Assembly: GCF_002102175.1 (NCBI RefSeq)
Contig: NZ_LQOX01000147.1
Span: 1-64,000 of the forward strand
Direction of reading: 5' to 3'
Origin: Mycobacterium gastri
Lineage (GTDB): Bacteria; Actinomycetota; Actinomycetes; Mycobacteriales; Mycobacteriaceae
Length of the DNA: 64,000 bases
In this document: one piece after another, positions 41,941 to 52,272 of the stretch
Layout of the letters: each line of letters begins with the position of its first letter
How positions within the stretch are numbered: the stretch's first letter is position 1
The notes under the pieces: model-generated
The model's input: the letters and a program-made list of their open reading frames with translations, nothing else
Database searches by the model: none
What the model was told of the DNA's origin: nothing
Position numbers and translations under genes: made by a program

Positions 41941-43494
41941 CTAGACCGGGATCAGCCCGTGCTTGCGGCCCAAGCGTTGCCATTGCTGCTTGTCCCGCAG
42001 TATGTGCATCGACCGGCGCAGTAGCAACCGGGTTTCGTGCGGATCGATGACCGCGTCGATGAACCCACGCTCGGCGGCGATCCAGGGGATCGCCATGTTG
42101 AGGTTGTAACCCTCGATAAAAGACTTTCGAATTGCCTGCGCTTCCGGCGCAGTGGGGTCCGGGAAGCGTTTCATCAGCAGCTGCGCGGCCCCCTCGGCGC
42201 CGATCACCGCGATGCGCGCGGTGGGCCAGGCGAAATTGAAATCGGCGGTCAGCTGCCGGGAACCCATCACCGCGTACGCGCCGCCGTAGGACTTGCGGAC
42301 CGTGATCGTCACCTTCGGCACGTCGGCCTCGACCACGGAGTACAGGAACCGGCCGCCGCGCTTGATGATGCCCCGCTTCTCCTCCTCAGCCCCCGGCAGA
42401 AACCCGGGGGTGTCCACCACGAACACCAGCGGGATCTGGAACGAATCACAGAACCTGATGAACCGCGCCGCCTTGTCGGAAGCCTCATTGTCGATGGCCC
42501 CGGACATGTGCATGGGCTGGTTGGCGATCACGCCCACCGGGCGCCCGTCGACCCGGGCGTACCCGGTGATGATGGCCGGCCCGTGCTGCGCGGCGACGTC
42601 CAGGAAGTCGCCGTCGTCGAAGATGCGCAGCAGGATCTCGTGCATGTCGTAGGCCGCATTGTCGGAGTCCGGCACGATCGAGTCCAGCTCCAGGTCGGTC
42701 GGGGTGATCTCCGGTTCCAGTCCGGGATTGATGACCGGCGGCTTGCCGAAGCAGTTGGACGGCAGGAACGACAGGAAGTCGCGCACGTACTGGAACGCCT
42801 CGGCTTCGGAATTCACCACGTGGTGGATGTTGCCGTAGCGGGCCTGCGCGTCGGAGCCGCCGAGTTCGTCGAGGGTGACGTCCTCGCCGGTGACCTCACG
42901 GATCACGTCGGGTCCGGTGACGAAGAAGTAGCCTTGGTCACGCACCGAGACGAGCAGGTCGTCCTGGATCGGCGAATAGACGGCTCCGCCGGCGCATTTG
43001 CCGAAGATGAGGGAGATCTGCGGCACCACCCCGGACAGCGCTTCGTGACGTTGGCCCAGCTCGGCATACCACGCCAATGACGTGACGGCGTCCTGGATGC
43101 GGGCTCCGCCGGAGTCCTGGATGCCGACGATCGGACAGCCGACCATCGCGCACCACTCCATCAGCCGGGCCACCTTGCGGCCGAACATCTCCCCGACGGT
43201 GCCGCCGAACACCGTCTGGTCGTGGGAGAACACCCCGACCGGGCGGCCGTTGATGAGCCCGTGCCCGGTCACCACCCCGTCGCCGTAGAGCGCGTTGGGG
43301 TCGCCCGGAGTGCGGCACAACGCCCCGATTTCGAAGAAGGTGCCCGGGTCCACCAGCTCGTAGACGCGGGCGCGGGCACTCGGGATGCCCTTCTTGTCGC
43401 GCTTGGCGGCAGCCTTCTCACCGCCGGGCTCCTTGGCCAGCTCCAGCTTTTCGCGTAGTTCGGCCAGCAGCTCGGCGGTGGTCTTGGTGCTCAC
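41941..43494 (-). CDS. accD4: Acyl-CoA carboxylase beta subunit AccD4
   Basis: A 517-residue carboxyltransferase subunit. With AccA3, AccD5 and AccE5 it carboxylates the long alpha-branch acyl-CoA (C24-C26), giving the extender used by Pks13 in mycolic condensation. The N-domain has FSHDQTVFGGTVGEMFGRK and the first oxyanion GGA (DSGGARIQD); the C-domain has VVDTPGFLPGAEEE, RKSYGGAYAVMGS and the GAEGAAQ stretch. The GTG start (43494-43492) overlaps the pks13 stop by 4 bp, so the two are coupled. Last gene of the fadD32-pks13-accD4 operon. Confidence 0.96.
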   Translation of the reverse strand: MSTKTTAELLAELREKLELAKEPGGEKAAAKRDKKGIPSARARVYELVDPGTFFEIGALCRTPGDPNALYGDGVVTGHGLINGRPVGVFSHDQTVFGGTVGEMFGRKVARLMEWCAMVGCPIVGIQDSGGARIQDAVTSLAWYAELGQRHEALSGVVPQISLIFGKCAGGAVYSPIQDDLLVSVRDQGYFFVTGPDVIREVTGEDVTLDELGGSDAQARYGNIHHVVNSEAEAFQYVRDFLSFLPSNCFGKPPVINPGLEPEITPTDLELDSIVPDSDNAAYDMHEILLRIFDDGDFLDVAAQHGPAIITGYARVDGRPVGVIANQPMHMSGAIDNEASDKAARFIRFCDSFQIPLVFVVDTPGFLPGAEEEKRGIIKRGGRFLYSVVEADVPKVTITVRKSYGGAYAVMGSRQLTADFNFAWPTARIAVIGAEGAAQLLMKRFPDPTAPEAQAIRKSFIEGYNLNMAIPWIAAERGFIDAVIDPHETRLLLRRSMHILRDKQQWQRLGRKHGLIPV

Positions 43495-46400
43495 TGAGGG
43501 GCCCTCTGTTCAGCCTCGATGTTGTCTAACGCGCGGCTCATGTGCTCGCCCACCTTGGCGATGATCGGCTCGTCGATGGCCTGGATGTGCTCACCACCGA
43601 TCGGCACGACCTCGAGGTCGGAGACGTATTCGCCCCAACCGCCGTCCGGCTGGCGAACGGCATATCGCGGCTCGAACATGATCGCGTCGTCATGGTATCG
43701 GTCGGCCATGTAGAGGGTGACGTGCCCGTCGTACGGCTGGATCCGCGCGGTGTCGATCGCCCGGTTGTCCAGGTACGACGTGCGCTGGTGCTCGATGATC
43801 CCGGCCGGGATCTGCACACCGGACTCCCGGACGGCGTCGAGCACGAACCGGATCTGGCCCTCGTCGTCGAGTTCCTCGAGCTGCTCGTAGGGGATCGCCG
43901 GGATGGTGACGTTGAACGTCTTCTCGGCGAAGCGGGCGTAGCGGTCCCAGCGCTTGCGGATCTCCTCTTTGGTCTGCGGGATCTCCTCGCCGGCCCGCAC
44001 GGCATCGATCAGTCCCACGAACCGGACGTCCTTGCCCAGCCGCTTGAGCCCGATCGCGCACGCGTAGGCCAGCACTCCGCCCAGCGACCAGCCGACCAGG
44101 ATGTAGGGCCCGTCGCCCTGCATCTCGATCAGCTTCGGAACATATTGTGCGGCACGCTCTTCGATCGACCCCTCGACCCGTTCGAAGCCGTACATCGGGG
44201 TGTCGGCCGGCAGCCGGTTGAGCAGTGGCTCGTAGACCACGGTCGACCCGCCGGCCGGGTGGAACACGAACACCGGCGGCTTGGTGCTGCCCGGCGGCCG
44301 GGCCCGCAGCGTGCGCACGAACCCGTCGATCTGCCCGGCCTCCAGGTAGCCACGCACCTTGTCGGCCAGCGCCTCGATGGTTTCCGACGTCAGCACGTCC
44401 TCGGCGGTGATCGGGCCTTCGGCGCGCTCGGAGAGCCGTTGCGCCATCTTGGCCGCCTTCTCGTCGTCGAGCTTGGGCAGCGGGTTGAAGATGCCGCCCG
44501 GCGACTTGCCGGTGACGATCGCCCAGGTGGCGAAGGTGACCCGCTCGGCAGCATCGCGCGGCGGCACGTCGGAGTTGAGCGCCTTGGCGACCGCCTCCTG
44601 GTTCAGCGCTTCGGCGGCGGCCACCAGGTTGGGCTGCCCGTTACCGGTAGGGCCGGAGGGGTCCGTCGGCGGCGGCGGGATCGGGACTTCCGATGCCGGC
44701 GCCTCCGCTGTTTCAGCGGTCTTGCCCGGCCCGCCATGCAACATTTCGGCCTGCGCTCGGGCGATCTCCTCGGCGGTCTGCGTCTTCTGGTACTCGCTGA
44801 GCTGCTCGACCTCGTCGCGGTGCTCGACCGCGTACTCGATCAGCTTCTCGACGTTGTAGAGGTTGGCGTCGCGCACCGCGGTCAACTGAATCGGCGGCAG
44901 GTCGAAGTCGTACTCGACGCGGTTCTTGATCCGCACCGCCATCAGCGAGTCGAGCCCGAGCTCGATCAGCGGCACTTCCCACGGCAGGTCCTCGGGCTCG
45001 TAACCCATGGCCGACCCGACGATCATGCCGAGCCGATCGGCGATCGTCTCGCCGGAATCCGGTGACCATCTGCCCATGTCACTCGGCAGGTAGCGGTTGG
45101 TCAGGCTGTCGGTCAGCGTGTCGGCCTCCGCCTCGACAGGTGCTTCAGGCACCACCGGCGCCGCAGCAGTGATCGTCGCGCCCGCCCCAACCTGGACCGG
45201 CAACACCGCTTCGGAACCGGCCCGGGCCACCAGGGCGTCGTAGACCAGCGTGAACGATTCGTCGATGCGGGCGTGCACCTGGACGGAGGCGCCGCCGGGA
45301 TGCCGGGTCATGGTGGTTACCAGCCGGGCACCCTCGGCGGGCACCGCGCGCTGCTCGGCGGCTGTCAGCTGTGCGTCCGAAAGCACTTGGGCCGCAGCGG
45401 CTCTCACCAAAGCCGCGAGGTCCGGCTGGCCGTCGCGCGGGGCGTACTCCCACACGTGGCGGCCATCCGGCAGCGCGACATGGTTACCCGGCATGATCAC
45501 CGAGGCGTCGCCGGAGAAGTGCGCGTCGAGCCAGTGTTCTTTGCGCTTGAAGCGGGTCGGCGGAATGTTCGCAAAATCGTCGGGGCCCTTGGCACGGCTG
45601 AACAGCGTCCGGATGTCCAGGTCGTGGCCGTACACGTACAGCTGGGCCATGGTCGAGATCATCGATTCGACCTCGTCCTGCTTGCGGGCCAGCGTCGGGA
45701 TCAGCTGGGCGTCATGCAGACCGGCGGCGGCCGTGGTCAGGCCCACCTGCATCAGCGCCACCGGATTGGGCGCCAGCTCCAGGAAGGTGGTGTGCCCACT
45801 GTCGACCGCGTTGCGGATCCCGTGGGTGAAGTAGACGCTGTGCCGCAGCCCCTTCTTCCAGTAATCGACGTCGTGGATGGGCTCGCTGCCGGGCTTGATG
45901 TAGCTGCCCTCGTGCACCGTCGAGTAGATCCCGCAGGTGGGGCTCATCGCCTTGATGCCCTGCAGCTCGGCGGACAGCTCGCCGAGCAGCGGATCCATCT
46001 GCTGGGTGTGGCTGGCGCCCTTGGTCTGGAATTTGCGGGCGAACTTGCCCTCGGATTCCGCGCGGGCGATGATCGCATCCACCTGCTCGGGCGGGCCGCC
46101 GATCACGGTCTGGGTGGGTGCGGCGTAGACGCACACCTCAAGATCAGGAAAGTCGGGGAAGACAGTTTCGATCTCGTCGGCGGAGTACTCCACCAGCGCC
46201 ATCAACCGGATGTATTCGCCGAACAGCATCGCCTCGCCCTCGCCCATCAGGTGCGAGCGCGAGCAGATGGTGCGGGTGGCGTCGCGCAACGACAGGCCCC
46301 CGGCGAAATACGCCGACGCCGCCTCGCCCAGCGACTGGCCCACCACCGCGGCCGGCTTGGCGCCGTGGTGCTTGAGCAGCTCACCGAGGGCGATCTGGAT

Positions 46401-48764
46401 CGCGAAGATGGTGACCTGGGTGGTCTCGATGCCGTAGTCCTGCGAGTCGTCGAGGATCAGCTCGAGCACCGAATACCCCAGCTCGTCCTGCACCAGCGCG
46501 TCGACCTTTTCGATCCACTCGGCGAACACCGGGTTGCGCAGATACAGGCTCTTGCCCATCTTGCGGTGCTGGGCGCCGAACCCGGCCAGCACCCACACCG
46601 GGCCGTTGGTCACCGGCCCGTCGACGCTGAACACGTACGGCGTCTGCTTGCCCGCGGCGATCGCGCGCAGGCCGTTGATGGCTTCCTCGTGGTCGTGGGC
46701 CAGCACCACCGCGCGGGAGCGACCGTGATTGCGCCGCGACAATGCCCGGCCGATCGACTCCAGCGAGGAGGCCTGGCCTTCGGCGCTTTCCATCCAGTCG
46801 GCCAGCTCGGCGGCTGCGGCCTTCTTGCGTGAGGTCAGAAACGCCGACACCGCAAGCGGGATGAGCGGCGGCTGAGGTTCCTCCGCGGCGAGCTCTTCCA
46901 GAGCGATTTCCTTGAGCCGCAGTGCTTCTTCGGTGACGCCCGGAAGTTCGGGCTCTCGTTCTTCGGCTCCGCTAAATCCCGTCGGTGTGTCGGTGATGAT
47001 GTTGCCGAAGTCGTCGAACCGTAGCGAGTGGCCTTCCAGCGCGGGCGCCTCGGACGGGGCCGCCTCGGCGGGCGCCGCTGGCGCGGGTTCGGATTCACGC
47101 GCCTCTTTCTCCACCACATCGCGCGGCAAGACCTCACGCACCACCACGTGCGCATTGGCGCCGCCGAAGCCAAAGCTTGACACCCCCGCCACGGCGTCCC
47201 CGCCGTACCGCGGCCAGTCGGTCACCGTGTCGATCACCTTCAGCCGCATCGCGTCGAAGTCGATATAGGGGCTGGGCCCGGCGAAGTTGATCGACGGCGG
47301 CAGCTTGTCGTGCTGCAGAGCCAGCACCACCTTGGCCATGCTGGCCGCACCGGCCGCCGACTCCAGGTGTCCGACATTGGTTTTCACCGCGCCGAGCAGC
47401 GCCGGCCGTTCGGCGGGACGACCCTTGCCGACGACACGGCCCAGCGCCTCGGCCTCGATCGGGTCACCGAGGATGGTTCCGGTGCCGTGCGCCTCGATGT
47501 AGTCGACGGTGCGCGGATCGATGCCGGCGTCCTTGTAGGCCCGCCGCAGCACGTCGGCCTGGGCGTCCTGGTTGGGCGCGATCAAGCCATTGGATCGGCC
47601 GTCGTGGTTGACCGCGCTGCCGGCGATCACGGCCAGGATCTGGTCGCCGTCGCGGCGCGCGTCGTCGACCCGCTTGAGCACCACCATGCCGCCGCCTTCG
47701 GAGCGGGTGTAGCCGTCGGCGTCGGCGGAGAACGACTTGATCCGGCCGTCGGGGGCCAGCACCTGTCCGATCTCGTCGAAACCCAGCGTTACCACGGGGG
47801 TGATCAGGGCATTGACACCACCGGCCACCGCGATGTCGCATTCGCCGTTGCGCAGCGCCTGCACCGCCTGATGGGTGGCCACCAGCGAGCTCGAGCATGC
47901 GGTGTCGACCGCGACCGAAGGGCCGCGGAAGTCGTAAAAGTACGACACCCGGTTGGCGATGATCGAGGTGGCGGTACCGGTGATCGCGTATGGGTGCGCG
48001 ACCGTCGGATCTGACACGGCCAGGAAGCTGTAGTCGTTGTTGGAGACACCGACGTACACGCCGACCGCCCCGCCGCGCAGGCTCGACGCCGGAATGCGGG
48101 CATGTTCGAGCGCCTCCCAGGTCAGCTCCAGCGCCATCCGCTGCTGCGGGTCGATGTTGTCGGCCTCGGTCTTGGCCACCGCGAAGAACTCCGAGTCGAA
48201 GCCCTTGATGTCCTTCAGGTAGCCACCACGGGTGCGCGCCGCCTTGACCCGCTCGGCCAGCCGCGGCTCTTCCAAGAACTCCGTCCAGCGGCCCTCGGGC
48301 AGGTCGGTGATGGCGTCGCGGCCTTCCAGCAGCGCCTGCCACGTTTCGTCGGGGGTGTTCATGTCGCCGGGCAGCCGGGTGGACAGGCCCACGATCGCGA
48401 TGTCGACCCGCTCGGCGGGACCGTTGCGGGTCCAGTCGGTGACGTCGACGCCGTCATCAGCGGTTTCGGGTTCGCCTTCGACGATCCGGGTGGCCAGCGA
48501 CTCGATGGTCGGATGCTGGAAGGCCACCGCGACCGACAGCGTGACGCCGGTCAGGTCTTCGATGTCGGCGGCCATCGCCACGGCATCGCGCGACGACAAG
48601 CCCAACTCCACCATCGGCACCGACTCGTCGATCGAGTCGGGGGACTTGCCGACCGCCTTACCCACCCAGTTGCGCAGCCACTGACGCATCTCGGGGACCG
48701 TTAAGTCCGACTTGTGGTCGGGCAAGTTCGCTTCGGGGTTCTGAGGGTCGTCGATGTCAGCCAT
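43491..48764 (-). CDS. pks13: Polyketide synthase Pks13 (mycolic condensase)
   Basis: A 1757-residue type I synthase that condenses the meromycolyl-AMP-derived chain with the carboxylated alpha-branch to form alpha-alkyl beta-ketoacids. Domain order: N-terminal ACP (Ser58 in ELGLSSRDAV), ketosynthase (Cys in DTACSSSL at about 290, EAHGTG and KTNVGH His residues), acyltransferase (Ser in VGQSLGEAAS), C-terminal ACP (Ser in ELGLDSLMAV) and thioesterase (Ser in GWSLGG). All active-site residues are present. The ATG at 48764 (MADIDDPQ) matches Mtb; the frame is open far upstream but over fadD32. It is slightly longer than Mtb Pks13 (1733) owing to linkers, mainly between the C-terminal ACP and the thioesterase. 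Confidence 0.97.
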   Translation of the reverse strand: MADIDDPQNPEANLPDHKSDLTVPEMRQWLRNWVGKAVGKSPDSIDESVPMVELGLSSRDAVAMAADIEDLTGVTLSVAVAFQHPTIESLATRIVEGEPETADDGVDVTDWTRNGPAERVDIAIVGLSTRLPGDMNTPDETWQALLEGRDAITDLPEGRWTEFLEEPRLAERVKAARTRGGYLKDIKGFDSEFFAVAKTEADNIDPQQRMALELTWEALEHARIPASSLRGGAVGVYVGVSNNDYSFLAVSDPTVAHPYAITGTATSIIANRVSYFYDFRGPSVAVDTACSSSLVATHQAVQALRNGECDIAVAGGVNALITPVVTLGFDEIGQVLAPDGRIKSFSADADGYTRSEGGGMVVLKRVDDARRDGDQILAVIAGSAVNHDGRSNGLIAPNQDAQADVLRRAYKDAGIDPRTVDYIEAHGTGTILGDPIEAEALGRVVGKGRPAERPALLGAVKTNVGHLESAAGAASMAKVVLALQHDKLPPSINFAGPSPYIDFDAMRLKVIDTVTDWPRYGGDAVAGVSSFGFGGANAHVVVREVLPRDVVEKEARESEPAPAAPAEAAPSEAPALEGHSLRFDDFGNIITDTPTGFSGAEEREPELPGVTEEALRLKEIALEELAAEEPQPPLIPLAVSAFLTSRKKAAAAELADWMESAEGQASSLESIGRALSRRNHGRSRAVVLAHDHEEAINGLRAIAAGKQTPYVFSVDGPVTNGPVWVLAGFGAQHRKMGKSLYLRNPVFAEWIEKVDALVQDELGYSVLELILDDSQDYGIETTQVTIFAIQIALGELLKHHGAKPAAVVGQSLGEAASAYFAGGLSLRDATRTICSRSHLMGEGEAMLFGEYIRLMALVEYSADEIETVFPDFPDLEVCVYAAPTQTVIGGPPEQVDAIIARAESEGKFARKFQTKGASHTQQMDPLLGELSAELQGIKAMSPTCGIYSTVHEGSYIKPGSEPIHDVDYWKKGLRHSVYFTHGIRNAVDSGHTTFLELAPNPVALMQVGLTTAAAGLHDAQLIPTLARKQDEVESMISTMAQLYVYGHDLDIRTLFSRAKGPDDFANIPPTRFKRKEHWLDAHFSGDASVIMPGNHVALPDGRHVWEYAPRDGQPDLAALVRAAAAQVLSDAQLTAAEQRAVPAEGARLVTTMTRHPGGASVQVHARIDESFTLVYDALVARAGSEAVLPVQVGAGATITAAAPVVPEAPVEAEADTLTDSLTNRYLPSDMGRWSPDSGETIADRLGMIVGSAMGYEPEDLPWEVPLIELGLDSLMAVRIKNRVEYDFDLPPIQLTAVRDANLYNVEKLIEYAVEHRDEVEQLSEYQKTQTAEEIARAQAEMLHGGPGKTAETAEAPASEVPIPPPPTDPSGPTGNGQPNLVAAAEALNQEAVAKALNSDVPPRDAAERVTFATWAIVTGKSPGGIFNPLPKLDDEKAAKMAQRLSERAEGPITAEDVLTSETIEALADKVRGYLEAGQIDGFVRTLRARPPGSTKPPVFVFHPAGGSTVVYEPLLNRLPADTPMYGFERVEGSIEERAAQYVPKLIEMQGDGPYILVGWSLGGVLAYACAIGLKRLGKDVRFVGLIDAVRAGEEIPQTKEEIRKRWDRYARFAEKTFNVTIPAIPYEQLEELDDEGQIRFVLDAVRESGVQIPAGIIEHQRTSYLDNRAIDTARIQPYDGHVTLYMADRYHDDAIMFEPRYAVRQPDGGWGEYVSDLEVVPIGGEHIQAIDEPIIAKVGEHMSRALDNIEAEQRAPQ

Positions 48765-48787
48765 GGGTACCTTTGTGGTTTTGGGGC

Positions 48788-50677
48788 TCAGGATTCGGTG
48801 GCAAACGCCGTCGGGGAACCGACGCCGCTGCGCAGGCTGCCGTCGAGGTAGGCAGCCCGGCACGCGCGCCGTCCGATCTTGCCGCTGGAGGTCCGGGGAA
48901 TCGTGCCGGCCGACACCAACAGCAGGTCCCGCACGGTCACCGCATGTCCGACGGCGATGGCGGCACGGATGTCGTCGGCGATCGGCTGGTATTCCAGCTT
49001 GTGCGTACCGGCAGCGCGTTCGGCGACGATCACCAGCTGCTCGGAGGTGTCCTCGGGGTCGAACTTCAGCCCGGCATGCGGATCGTCGAATACCTGCTGC
49101 GGCAGCTGGTTGGCGGGCACCGAGAAGGCGGCCACGTAGCCGACCCGCAAGGCCTTGTTCGACTCCTGCGCGGTGTACTCCAGGTCCTGCGGGTAGTGGT
49201 TGCGGCCGTCGATGATGACCAGGTCCTTGATCCGGCCCGCTATATAGAGGTGTCCCTTGAAGTAGGTGCCGTAGTCGCCGGTGCGCACCCACAGTCCGTC
49301 GTCGGGGGCTCCCTCGGCGTGCGACTCGCTGATCCGCGACTTCAGGATGTTGCGGAATATCTGAGCGGATTCTTCTTCCTTGCCCCAGTAGCCGATGCCC
49401 AGGTTGTTGCCGTGCAGCCAGATTTCGCCGATTTGCCCGTCCGGCACCTCACTGGCGGCGTCTGGGTCGACGATGACCGCCCACTCGTCGACGCCGACCT
49501 TGCCGGCCGAGACCTGCGCGACGGCGTTCGGCGCGTCGGCGGGCACCTCGACGAAACGCTGCTTGTTCAGCTCGTCGCGGTCCACGTGGATAACGGTCGG
49601 CGGCTCGTTGGGCGCGGTAGTCGAGACGAACAGCGTCGCCTCGGCCAGACCGTAGGACGGCTTGACCGCAGTCTCGGGCAGACCGTACGGCGCAAAGGCT
49701 TCGAAGAATTTGCGCATCGACGCCGGCGACACCGGTTCACTGCCGTTGAGGATGCCCTTGACGTTGCTCAGGTCCAATGGTGGGTCGTCGTCGCGGGGCA
49801 AACCGCGCACCGCCGCATGCTCGAAGGCGAAGTTCGGCGCGGCGGAGAATGTTCCCCCGGTTTCGCCGGGCTTACGAGCGAGTTCGCGAATCCAGCGGCC
49901 GGGCCGGCGCACGAACGCGGCCGGGGTCATGAAGGTGAAGCTGTGGCCCAGCACCGACGTCAGCAGCACGGTGATCAGGCCCATGTCGTGGAAGAACGGC
50001 AGCCAACTGACACCGCGGTCGCCTTCTTGCCCTTCCAGGGCATGGAGCACCTGCAGCACGTTGGTGGGCAGGTTCAGATGGGTGATCTGCACGCCGGTCG
50101 GGGTGCGGGTCGATCCGGAGGTGTACTGCAGGTAGGCCGTCGTCGACTCGTTGGCGTCGGGCTCCTGCCAGGTTGCGGCGACCTCCGTGGGAACCGCATC
50201 GACGGCGATTACCCGGGGCCGCTCCTTGGCCGAGCGGCTGCGGATGAACTTGCGCACACCCTCGGCTGAGTCGCTGGTGGTCAGAATGGTCGACGGGGTG
50301 CAGTCGTCGAGCACCGCGTGCAACCGGCCGACGTGGCCCGGCTCGGCCGGGTCGAACAACGGCACCGCGATCCGGCCGGAGTACAGCGCCCCAAAGAAGG
50401 AGATCAGGTAGTCCAGGTTCTGTGGGCACAGGATGGCGATCCGATCGCCGGGCTGGGTGACCTGTTGCAGGCGGGCGCCGACCGCGCGGTTGCGCGCGCT
50501 GAACTCCGACCACAAGATGTCACGCTCGATGCCGTCCCGTTCGGTGGAGAAGTCCAGGAACCGGTAGGCCAGCTTGTCGCCACGCACCCGCGCCCACTTC
50601 TCGACGTGACGCACCAGATTGCTGTTTTCCGGAAACCGGATTCTTCCATTCACGATGAACGGGTTGTGGTACGCCAT
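48788..50677 (-). CDS. fadD32: Long-chain fatty-acid-AMP ligase FadD32
   Basis: A 629-residue fatty acyl-AMP ligase that activates meromycolic acid and loads it on the N-terminal ACP of Pks13. The ATP motif YTSGSTRTPTGV, the GLAEATLF region, WVRTGDYG and the C-terminal hinge KDLVIIDGRNHYPQDLE are present, as is the FAAL-specific insertion. The ATG at 50677 (MAYHNPFIVNG) is preferred because AGGAGAGG lies about 8 nt upstream; a GTG at 50695 adds six residues and is closer to the annotated Mtb start (637 aa). 23 bp separate it from pks13. Confidence 0.96.
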   Translation of the reverse strand: MAYHNPFIVNGRIRFPENSNLVRHVEKWARVRGDKLAYRFLDFSTERDGIERDILWSEFSARNRAVGARLQQVTQPGDRIAILCPQNLDYLISFFGALYSGRIAVPLFDPAEPGHVGRLHAVLDDCTPSTILTTSDSAEGVRKFIRSRSAKERPRVIAVDAVPTEVAATWQEPDANESTTAYLQYTSGSTRTPTGVQITHLNLPTNVLQVLHALEGQEGDRGVSWLPFFHDMGLITVLLTSVLGHSFTFMTPAAFVRRPGRWIRELARKPGETGGTFSAAPNFAFEHAAVRGLPRDDDPPLDLSNVKGILNGSEPVSPASMRKFFEAFAPYGLPETAVKPSYGLAEATLFVSTTAPNEPPTVIHVDRDELNKQRFVEVPADAPNAVAQVSAGKVGVDEWAVIVDPDAASEVPDGQIGEIWLHGNNLGIGYWGKEEESAQIFRNILKSRISESHAEGAPDDGLWVRTGDYGTYFKGHLYIAGRIKDLVIIDGRNHYPQDLEYTAQESNKALRVGYVAAFSVPANQLPQQVFDDPHAGLKFDPEDTSEQLVIVAERAAGTHKLEYQPIADDIRAAIAVGHAVTVRDLLLVSAGTIPRTSSGKIGRRACRAAYLDGSLRSGVGSPTAFATES

Positions 50678-50702
50678 GCCGCCCTCTCCTGTCACAACAC
50701 TG

Positions 50703-50752
50703 CTTGGTCGGCTCCGCCGACGGGGTTTACATCTTGGTCGGCTCCGCCGACG
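50703..50752. repeat. Twin palindromic repeat upstream of fadD32
   Basis: CTTGGTCGGCTCCGCCGACG occurs twice exactly (50703-50722 and 50733-50752, period 30). Each copy contains GTCGGC-TCC-GCCGAC, a 6-bp stem with a 3-nt loop. Located between culp6 and fadD32 within the fadD32 leader on the minus strand. The rest of the gap to 51023 includes an AT-rich near-palindrome CTTAATATGTTAAG (50862-50875), likely part of the fadD32 promoter. Confidence 0.7.
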
Positions 50753-51023
50753 AGTTACTTCCGTGCTCGATCCGGGCCTCTGAGCGGCGCGAACACTCGC
50801 GGGCGCGCCGATCGTTGCCAGTTACGACCCAACCGGGTCATCCACATGCTCTTAAATTTCTCTTAATATGTTAAGGGGCGCGAGGCGACAGACCAAATCA
50901 CAAGGTACCGCTGTTCGCGTAACGATCGGGGCACTAAAGCGTGTCCCGGTGTCTCGATCTGCAAGCACGCGCGTGCTGCGGCGCCTGGCCCCGCCCACGG
51001 CGTTCGGGCCACGCGTCCCCAGC

Positions 51024-52040
51024 TCACCCGTGTTTGGGATGCGGCGCCTTGTCGATGAGATCACGTGTCCAGTTCAACGCCCATAGCGTCGCCGGCTGCC
51101 CGTCGGAGTTCCAAAATTCAGGGGTGGCGTACATCGCGTGGACCGGCTGGCCGGCGCCGCCGGCCAATGTGTTGAGGGTGGTCGGCAGGTTAGCGGGACT
51201 GAACGCCTCCCGTGGGGCGGCGCAGATGAGATCGCCCTCGGCGCAGATCTCGTTGGTGCGGCTGTCCAGCGCCCCGAAACCGCCCGGCCGGGCACCCGTC
51301 ATCGTCAGGCCGAGCCCGGACAGCACCGGCACCTCATGCAGGGTCACCTCAGCGCCCTCACCAGGGGGGCTGGGCGGGATGTCGTTTCCCACCCCCGGCT
51401 GGCGACGGCCATCGGCGATCAGCGTCACGCCCAGCACCAGGTCGTCGTCGACCGGACCGCGGCCGTTGCCGATATCGCTGGCCACGTCGCCGGCAATCAC
51501 CGCCCCCTGCGAGAAACCGACCACCACATAGCTGGTCAAGGGGCACTTGTTGGTCATGTCCGTCATGGCCTGCACCATCGCGCGAGTGCCCTCCGCCCGG
51601 CTTTCGTTGTAGGACATCTGACCGTCGGAACTGAGCGGATTGTGGAACTGCGCGGTGTAGGGAACCGTGTACGTCTGCACCCGCGGTCCGGGGAACTGCT
51701 GGGAGATGGGCCCGGTCACATTGAGTAGCAACGCCTTCGGGAACTGCACCGGGTTAAGCGGGTTGTCCTGCGGCGACGACTCCCAGGTGCCGGGTACCGA
51801 GATCAACTGCACGTCCGGGCAGGACGCATCCTGGTAGGCGGGCCGGGGCTTGCGTGGATGGGAGGTGGTGGGACCCGGGGTCAGTACCCCGGGCGGTACT
51901 GCGCTGGGCGGTGCTTCCTGGCGGCGCAGCATTACCACACCGGCAACGATGACCAGCGCGACGACCGACGCCAGGGCACCGGCCGCAACCCAGGCGAGGA
52001 TTCGTTGGCGGCGTCTTCTGCGCCGGGAGTTGGTAGCCAT
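51024..52040 (-). CDS. culp6: Cutinase-like envelope lipase (Rv3802c type, Culp6)
   Basis: A 338-residue alpha/beta hydrolase. A basic N-terminus (RRRRRRQR) and transmembrane helix (about 14-37) anchor it, a Pro-rich linker follows, then the cutinase-like domain. The nucleophile is Ser177 in VGFSQGA; the Asp is in the EGDLICAAPREAF region (acid of the cutinase CxxGDxIC pattern) and the His in PVHAMYATPEFW. Mtb Rv3802c has phospholipase and thioesterase activity, is essential and is conserved in mycolate-bearing genera. Located between fadD32 and fbpD, as in Mtb. Confidence 0.93.
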   Translation of the reverse strand: MATNSRRRRRRQRILAWVAAGALASVVALVIVAGVVMLRRQEAPPSAVPPGVLTPGPTTSHPRKPRPAYQDASCPDVQLISVPGTWESSPQDNPLNPVQFPKALLLNVTGPISQQFPGPRVQTYTVPYTAQFHNPLSSDGQMSYNESRAEGTRAMVQAMTDMTNKCPLTSYVVVGFSQGAVIAGDVASDIGNGRGPVDDDLVLGVTLIADGRRQPGVGNDIPPSPPGEGAEVTLHEVPVLSGLGLTMTGARPGGFGALDSRTNEICAEGDLICAAPREAFSPANLPTTLNTLAGGAGQPVHAMYATPEFWNSDGQPATLWALNWTRDLIDKAPHPKHG

Positions 52041-52272
52041 GTTCTCCTGCTAGCAGCGTCGGTAAGTCTGAGTACAGCGTGCGGTCGGCGGCGGTGTCGC
52101 GCATGCTCACCGCCCGAGCCGCCCGAAGTCACCCACACCGCGTAGAAACACGGTGGCGCCGCCCCGCTGCCGCACCCCATACACGGTACCGGCTGGTGAG
52201 GAAGTTCCGTCCCGGACGATGTCCGCGCCGCGCGGGTCCGGGTCCGACTAGGTGGGCCCGCCCGTCGGCTCG

